A stretch of 7,698 bases of DNA from Parcubacteria group bacterium (GTDB taxonomy: Bacteria; Patescibacteriota; Minisyncoccia; Phycocordibacterales; UBA2163), in assembly GCA_016784285.1 (NCBI GenBank), contig JADHUX010000023.1:1-7698 (forward strand). The letters are read 5' to 3'. This document shows, in pieces, positions 3,917 through 7,698 of this stretch. The notes under the pieces are model-generated. The model had not been told where the DNA came from and ran no database searches. It saw only the letters and a program-made list of their open reading frames with translations. Numbering within the stretch: the first letter of the stretch is position 1; each line of letters opens with the position of its first letter. The translations under genes and the position numbers were made by a program.

Positions 3917-5206
3917 TTATAAATAATCTATCGGATTTAGGTAAGCATTAAGTGGTGCAACTGGTATATTTGCATCAGCACAGTTTGTCTTACTTTTATA
4001 ATCTCCATATCTTACTATCCGTACACCCTGACTTGCATACACTCCAAAATGCAAATGCGGACCAGTAGAGTAACCTGTGTTACCAGAGTAGCCTATTGTA
4101 TCCCCAGTGATTACCGTGTCGCCTTTTTTGACACTTGTAAAACTTAAGTGAGCATAAAGGGTTGTAAGACCATTGTTATGTTTTATTAAAACAAACTTAC
4201 CATATGAATAACACCCGGGTACTGCATCAGTATTACCTACTGCTGTCACTACTCCAGTTAGAGCAGTTTTAACCTTTGTACCTATAGATGCGCGGAAGTC
4301 CATACCATTATGTCCACTGCCGTTATACCCACCAGATTGTGCAAATTTAGTATTACCAAAGTGTTGAGTAACCGTAATCTTATCGAGTGGCCAAGCGAGA
4401 ACCCCCTTCTCTTTCTTTGCGATTTTTGTTTCGTCTATTTCTATTTTAAGTTGAGACTCCAAATCTAAAAGCTCGCGTTCAAAGGCTTTACGAGCTTCAA
4501 CTTTCTCGTTTAAAAGTTTTTGATAATTAGACTCTTTATTCTTTGTAATACTAAGTAGTGTGTTTTTATCTTTTCTGTTTATATCTAAGACGTATTTTTG
4601 ATCTGCAAGATCACCTTTAAAGTCTGCTAGCTCTTTTTTCTTTCTCTCGGTTTGTGTTTTTGTATCTACAAGCTCTGCTTTAAGTCCTGTAAGACGCTTC
4701 ACGTCGTCACGCATTTTAGACTGGAACTGCTGAAGTGTCTCTATTTGGTTTAAGAAACCAGAGATATCGTTGTTAGAAAGCACTATCTCTATAAGAGAGT
4801 CTGACTCTATTTCGTTCATTGTACGTATAGTCTCAGCTATAACTTCTGTATTCTTGTCTATGTTTTTTTCTTTATCATCAATACCCAAAGACAGTTCTTG
4901 TATTTGATAATTAGTAGAGTCTATTTTGTTTTGAGTTAGTTTGATATCAGTTCCGATTTTTTGCCTAGAGATGTCCAAAGTTTTAACCTCATTAGTAAGA
5001 GTTTGCTTTTCTTCACCTACTTCTTCTAAATCTTCTTGGTACTCTGCTATCTCTTTCTCTAATTCCTGAATTTTTGTATTTCTGTCTGAAATCCTATCTT
5101 TTAGTTCGTCTACTATAGAAGCATCAACAATACTGACAGTCAAAAACCCTGCCGTTACTAGAACAACAACTATGATCAAAAACAGCCAATTGATTTGCTT
5201 AAACAT
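3917..5206 (-). CDS. Membrane-anchored coiled-coil M23 peptidase (EnvC/NlpD-like)
   Basis: A 429-residue cell-wall protein. An N-terminal hydrophobic segment (residues 7-27, LFLIIVVVLVTAGFLTVSIV) anchors or exports it. Residues about 32-265 form a long Glu/Lys-rich coiled coil, and residues about 270-429 form an M23 (lysostaphin-type) domain. Zinc-site residues are visible: H299 and D303 in GHNGMD, and H386 in GPHLHFG. The other catalytic histidines are H353 (YAHLS) and H384. Because these are intact, it may be an active endopeptidase, unlike EnvC-type activators that have lost the zinc ligands. Two cysteines (332 and 409) flank the domain and could be a disulfide. The start is the ATG at 5206; a TATAAT lies 6 nt before it and no ribosome binding site is present, so the mRNA looks leaderless. 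A role in septal or envelope peptidoglycan remodelling is inferred. Confidence 0.9.
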   Translation of the reverse strand: MFKQINWLFLIIVVVLVTAGFLTVSIVDASIVDELKDRISDRNTKIQELEKEIAEYQEDLEEVGEEKQTLTNEVKTLDISRQKIGTDIKLTQNKIDSTNYQIQELSLGIDDKEKNIDKNTEVIAETIRTMNEIESDSLIEIVLSNNDISGFLNQIETLQQFQSKMRDDVKRLTGLKAELVDTKTQTERKKKELADFKGDLADQKYVLDINRKDKNTLLSITKNKESNYQKLLNEKVEARKAFERELLDLESQLKIEIDETKIAKKEKGVLAWPLDKITVTQHFGNTKFAQSGGYNGSGHNGMDFRASIGTKVKTALTGVVTAVGNTDAVPGCYSYGKFVLIKHNNGLTTLYAHLSFTSVKKGDTVITGDTIGYSGNTGYSTGPHLHFGVYASQGVRIVRYGDYKSKTNCADANIPVAPLNAYLNPIDYL

Positions 5207-5212
5207 AATATT

Positions 5213-5220
5213 ATTATACC
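5213..5220 (-). promoter_or_regulatory. -10 element of the M23 gene, giving a leaderless mRNA
   Basis: On the - strand, TATAAT (5218-5213) is preceded by TGG as an extended -10 and followed by AATATT and the ATG. Transcription should begin at or within a base or two of the ATG. The -35 position (TTAATT) is poor and falls inside the preceding terminator hairpin. Confidence 0.65.
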
Positions 5221-5256
5221 AAAAACCTACTTAATAATTAAAATAAGCAGGTTTTT
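5221..5256 (-). terminator. Terminator after the Cys-rich gene
   Basis: On the - strand, AAAAACCTGCTTA pairs with TAAGTAGGTTTTT in a 13-bp stem with a 10-nt loop, ending in five T. One position is a G-U pair on the - strand but an A-C mismatch on the + strand, which shows the functional orientation is -. Its T-run abuts the extended -10 of the M23 gene. Confidence 0.8.
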
Positions 5257-5270
5257 AGAATTTTGTCTAA

Positions 5271-6008
5271 TTAATTTTTGATACAGCCGATTTCGGTTTT
5301 AACAGCACTACATCCAGCACCACTTCGATTCTGATTTCCACAATTCCTAGTCCATATAAGTCCACCTTGTCTAGTTTCTTCCCAACCCCAGTTGGCACTA
5401 TAATACGTACAACTTTCAATACCTGCATTTACTCTGACATGAGAACCTGTTGAACATGAAGAACAATCTCCCGAACAACTATTTGATCTAGTACTACTAT
5501 AGTTTGCATTTGGAGTCCACCCACTAGGACAACTAGTACCCGGAACATAACAAGTGCTTATTGCATCAACCCAGCTTCCACCAGCATTGATACAATCTGT
5601 ATAATTAGGATCTTCTGCAGGAGGAGCTTCCTCGCCACTTGTTAGAGAAGCCCAAGCACTTCCGTTGTAAACCTCCAAATCAGTTCCAGTCCAGCGGATA
5701 GTGCCTGCGTTTGCATTAGTACTATTGCCTACTTTTATCCCACCGTCTACATCCAATGCCTCTGTCGGTGTTACAACTCCCACTCCAACATTCCCCTGAA
5801 AATACCCACCGCCAAATACGGAAAGTCCGTCGAGTGAAAGACCTCCGTCTTTAACCTGATCTGTAGTACCAATATGCACAGGTTGTGCGGTATTACCACC
5901 CGTTGGATCTTGTGTCGGACCTACCCATGCGGCGAAGAGATAATTAACGCCAAGGGCTGTAGTTAGTACAAAAGCTAGTATTAATATTTTAGTTAAAGTT
6001 TTTTGCAT
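5271..6008 (-). CDS. Secreted cysteine-rich surface protein of Parcubacteria type
   Basis: A 245-residue exported protein. Residues 1-27 are a classical signal peptide (MQKTLTKILILAFVLTTALG and on to FAA). The N-terminal mature part has the pattern WVGPTQDPTGGNTAQPVHIG with a following QVKDGG, then GNVGVGVVTPTEALDVDGG, a beta-rich motif resembling phage-fibre and adhesin repeats. It is frequent in secreted Parcubacteria proteins, to my knowledge. TIRWTGTDLEVYNGSAWASL resembles the repeat units of tail-fibre-like proteins. A Pro/Glu linker (127-134) leads to a C-terminal domain holding all 10 cysteines (139-242), enough for five disulfides and with no recognised fold. A fibre-like stalk with a disulfide-stabilised head would fit. 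Its TATAAT is 8 nt before the ATG and there is no ribosome binding site. Specific function is unknown; the VKOR at 1355 is the likely source of oxidising power. Confidence 0.75.
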   Translation of the reverse strand: MQKTLTKILILAFVLTTALGVNYLFAAWVGPTQDPTGGNTAQPVHIGTTDQVKDGGLSLDGLSVFGGGYFQGNVGVGVVTPTEALDVDGGIKVGNSTNANAGTIRWTGTDLEVYNGSAWASLTSGEEAPPAEDPNYTDCINAGGSWVDAISTCYVPGTSCPSGWTPNANYSSTRSNSCSGDCSSCSTGSHVRVNAGIESCTYYSANWGWEETRQGGLIWTRNCGNQNRSGAGCSAVKTEIGCIKN

Positions 6009-6016
6009 TTATATAT

Positions 6017-6036
6017 ATTATACCTATTCTATTATA
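6017..6036 (-). promoter_or_regulatory. Two tandem TATAAT boxes before the Cys-rich gene
   Basis: On the - strand there are TATAAT boxes at 6036-6031 and 6022-6017, 14 bp apart. The second is 8 nt from the ATG, predicting a leaderless or nearly leaderless mRNA. The first would give a leader of about 15 nt without a Shine-Dalgarno. Neither has a good -35. Confidence 0.55.
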
Positions 6037-6067
6037 CTTTAGTTTAGAGAAGTGTGGATAAAATCGC

Positions 6068-6117
6068 TCCTAAAGGACTCACCTCTTTCCACTTCATTCC
6101 ACGAGGAAAGACCTTTT
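6068..6117 (-). repeat. Structured palindromic element between gltX and the Cys-rich gene
   Basis: TCTTTCC (6084-6090) and GGAAAGA (6105-6111) form an inner stem. AAAGG (6072-6076) and CCTTT (6112-6116) form an outer one, with a 7-nt one-sided bulge. TCCTAAAGGA (6068-6077) is a separate small palindrome. It lies 12 nt beyond the gltX stop but lacks a T-tract, so it looks more like a dispersed palindromic element than a standard terminator. Confidence 0.45.
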
Positions 6118-6128
6118 ACCACGATAAT

Positions 6129-7502
6129 TTACCCAATTTTATTGATAGCATTATTTAAACGATAGATAGTTTCATCTTTACCTAAAACCTCAGCAAGAGC
6201 AAATGGATCTGGAGATTTGTCGCGACCTGATAGAGCATAACGCATCGGCCAAAGCACAGAACCTTTTCCTTTTTCTTCTGCATAGCCCCAAACTACTTCT
6301 TTTACACTATCTTGAATAAAATCGTTTTCATTAATACCTTCAAGTAAACTTGCGATCTTTTTTAAATGCTCACTAGAAGTTTTTAAATCAGTGTCTTGTT
6401 TCCATAAAAGATCTTTAGCATTATATTCTGGATTTTTAAAATAATAATCTAATTCTCCGTCATCTGACATTTGCTTTATATCACCAAATACATTCATTCG
6501 TTCAGAAATTATAGGAATTATTTTCCGTAATATTGCATCGCTGTATTCACTCATATTTATAATACTTGTTGGTAAATTTTCCTTAACATTTTCAAACACC
6601 TCATCTTCTGACATCCTTTTTATGTACTCCCTATTGAACCAATTTAATTTTTCTATATCAAAAGCAGCACCACCTTTTTGAATGTTTTCTAACTTAAATT
6701 CCTCTATAAGCTTCTCTAAAGTGAATAATTCTCTATCTGTACCCGGATTCCAGCCAAGTAGAGCCATATAATTGACTAAAGCCCTAGAAATATAGCCTTT
6801 TTGACGATATTCGGTAATTGAGGTGGCATTCCTACGTTTGGACATCTTAGACCTGTCTGGGGCCAAAATGAGAGGAATATGGGCATATTTAGGTCTATTT
6901 ATACCCAATGCTTCTTGTATAAGGATTTGGCGTGGAGTATTAGAGATATGGTCTTCCCCACGAATAATATGACTTATAGACATCTCGTGGTCATCGACCA
7001 CTACGGCTAAGTGATATAGCGGGTCATCTATGCTTCTAGCTATTACAAAATCACCAAGTTCTGTGGTATCAAACTCTATCTTCCCACGTATCATATCTTC
7101 AAACTCAACTTTCTTACCAGGATTTTTAAGACGCACTACTTCTATTTCTTTTCCCGCTCCGCCAGCTGGCGGATTAGCTTTACTTTCTTCTTTTGAAATG
7201 TATGCATTCTCACTATCTAGAAGCTGTTTAATATATTTTTTATATACATCAGTGCGTTCTGATTGTCTGTACATCTCATCTTCTTTTAAACCTAGCCATT
7301 TGAAGCCCTCTAATATATCTTTCTCAAATTCCTTTTTACTTCGCTCTTTGTCAGTGTCTTCAATACGAACAATGAACTTACCATCATTCTGCTTTGCAAA
7401 CAGATAACTAAAAAGCGCAGTCCTCACTGTACCAATATGCAAGTCCCCTGTCGGACTTGGGGCTATGCGTGTTCGTATTTCTTTATCTTGACTTTTATTC
7501 AT
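6129..7502 (-). CDS. gltX: Glutamate--tRNA ligase (GluRS)
   Basis: Charges tRNA-Glu (and tRNA-Gln in organisms using the transamidation route) with glutamate; class I aminoacyl-tRNA synthetase, cytoplasmic, 457 residues, near normal length. Seen: the N-terminal RIAPSPTGDLHIGTVRTAL containing the HIGH signature (HIGT, 22-25), the RIEDTD block at 46-51, HIIRGEDHISNTPRQ at 178-192, the KMSKR signature at 219-223, and a C-terminal helical anticodon-binding region ending in RYALSG and ALAEVLG-type helices. Residues 109-117 (ANPPAGGAG) are an insert encoded by a 16-bp GC-rich palindrome. It sits where other GluRSs have their variable Cys/Glu-rich loop, so activity is probably retained. Start: the ATG at 7502; no clear ribosome binding site. 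Whether it is discriminating or not cannot be read here. Confidence 0.97.
   Translation of the reverse strand: MNKSQDKEIRTRIAPSPTGDLHIGTVRTALFSYLFAKQNDGKFIVRIEDTDKERSKKEFEKDILEGFKWLGLKEDEMYRQSERTDVYKKYIKQLLDSENAYISKEESKANPPAGGAGKEIEVVRLKNPGKKVEFEDMIRGKIEFDTTELGDFVIARSIDDPLYHLAVVVDDHEMSISHIIRGEDHISNTPRQILIQEALGINRPKYAHIPLILAPDRSKMSKRRNATSITEYRQKGYISRALVNYMALLGWNPGTDRELFTLEKLIEEFKLENIQKGGAAFDIEKLNWFNREYIKRMSEDEVFENVKENLPTSIINMSEYSDAILRKIIPIISERMNVFGDIKQMSDDGELDYYFKNPEYNAKDLLWKQDTDLKTSSEHLKKIASLLEGINENDFIQDSVKEVVWGYAEEKGKGSVLWPMRYALSGRDKSPDPFALAEVLGKDETIYRLNNAINKIG
7156..7180 (-). repeat. PPAG-encoding palindromic insert inside gltX
   Basis: A 16-bp perfect palindrome, TCCGCCAGCTGGCGGA (7158-7173), in a GC-rich island within an AT-rich gene. 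On the - strand it is preceded by AAGCT and read as ANPPAGGAG. It is related in sequence and in reading frame to the insert in the ROK kinase gene (731-760). Confidence 0.75.
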
Positions 7503-7532
7503 AGGTGTGGTAAACTACTCACAGTTTGTTAT

Positions 7533-7561
7533 TTGTCGTTAAAGTCTCTATATACTATATT
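7533..7561 (+). promoter_or_regulatory. Candidate promoter of the P-loop kinase gene
   Basis: TTGTCG (7533-7538), a 17-nt spacer and TATATT (7556-7561). Predicted start near 7568, leaving a leader of about 24 nt that carries the GAAGGAGA ribosome binding site. The boxes are imperfect but the geometry is good. Confidence 0.4.
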
Positions 7562-7575
7562 TTAAAATATTTTTT

Positions 7576-7583
7576 GAAGGAGA
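7576..7583 (+). promoter_or_regulatory. Shine-Dalgarno of the P-loop kinase gene
   Basis: GAAGGAGA ends 8 nt before the ATG at 7592 and fixes that start. Confidence 0.8.
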
Positions 7584-7591
7584 GTGTTGTA

Positions 7592-7698
7592 ATGAAAAAA
7601 ATTACATTTAAGAAACGTATTATTGTTTGTTTTGGAGGTCCTCCGGGTTCTGGCAAAGATGAGCAAGGCGATGCATTCGTATCTTTTCTTCGCACAAA
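7592..7698 (+). CDS. Adenylate-kinase-like P-loop kinase, N-terminal part (3' end outside window)
   Basis: Only the first 35 residues are present. After a short basic start (MKKITFKKR), a hydrophobic strand IIVCFGG leads into a P-loop, GPPGSGKDEQGDAF, then a helix. The GxPGxGK arrangement followed by Gln two residues later matches the adenylate kinase family, which transfers phosphate from ATP to AMP in the cytoplasm. The family's usual GKGTQ is GKDEQ here: the Thr that normally contacts phosphate and Mg is replaced by Glu, and the preceding Gly by Asp. It may therefore be a divergent nucleotide kinase or another P-loop enzyme. It has a strong ribosome binding site and diverges from gltX. The truncation prevents checking of the NMP-binding and LID regions. 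Confidence 0.6.
   Translation, partial: MKKITFKKRIIVCFGGPPGSGKDEQGDAFVSFLRT

Noticed and set aside
6053..6061. Exact DnaA-box 9-mer (TTATCCACA on the - strand)
   Set aside because: It is a single box with no cluster and no dnaA/dnaN nearby; an isolated 9-mer can occur by chance in AT-rich DNA.
7030..7407. 125-codon open frame on the + strand inside gltX
   Set aside because: It is a shadow of a strongly supported gltX, with Ser/Phe-rich composition typical of antisense reading.

Overview
The window looks like a piece of a small, AT-rich genome from the Candidate Phyla Radiation (Patescibacteria), most likely a Parcubacteria-type lineage. This rests on several features together: very compact genes with short intergenic gaps; a secreted protein in the style of Parcubacteria surface proteins; a VKOR + DoxX pair; small lysozyme-like and coiled-coil M23 cell-wall enzymes; and short GC-rich palindromic inserts encoding a PPAG peptide inside otherwise normal proteins. 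No tool or database was used, so the lineage is inferred.

Layout. Positions 2-2881 are read on the + strand: the end of a phosphoglucose/phosphomannose isomerase, a ROK-family sugar kinase 1 nt behind it, a 40-residue membrane peptide, a VKOR-family thiol oxidase, a DoxX-family membrane protein overlapping the VKOR gene, then a hairpin, a strong promoter, a UUCG terminator and a lysozyme-like protein. Positions 2882-3463 hold no convincing gene. From 3464 to 7502 everything is on the - strand: a 93-residue unknown protein, a coiled-coil M23 peptidase, a cysteine-rich secreted protein and glutamyl-tRNA synthetase (gltX). At 7592 a + strand P-loop kinase resembling adenylate kinase begins and runs off the window.

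How the genes fit together. The isomerase and ROK kinase form a sugar-phosphate pair. VKOR and DoxX look like an envelope thiol-oxidation pair; the cysteine-rich secreted protein (10 cysteines) and the lysozyme-like protein (2 cysteines) are plausible clients. The M23 and lysozyme-like proteins both point to cell-wall work.

Most unusual signals. (1) A 19-bp direct repeat (3387-3405 and 3846-3864) sits exactly 19 nt beyond the hairpin that follows each of two consecutive - strand genes. A diverged third copy at 3012-3034 forms a 9-6-9 inverted-arm site with Xer-site-like geometry. The repeats bracket the 93-residue gene like a cassette. (2) The promoter at 2325-2352 fires almost directly into a UUCG terminator at 2361-2389. 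(3) Related PPAG-encoding palindromic inserts occur in the ROK kinase and GltX. (4) The M23 and cysteine-rich genes appear to be leaderless.
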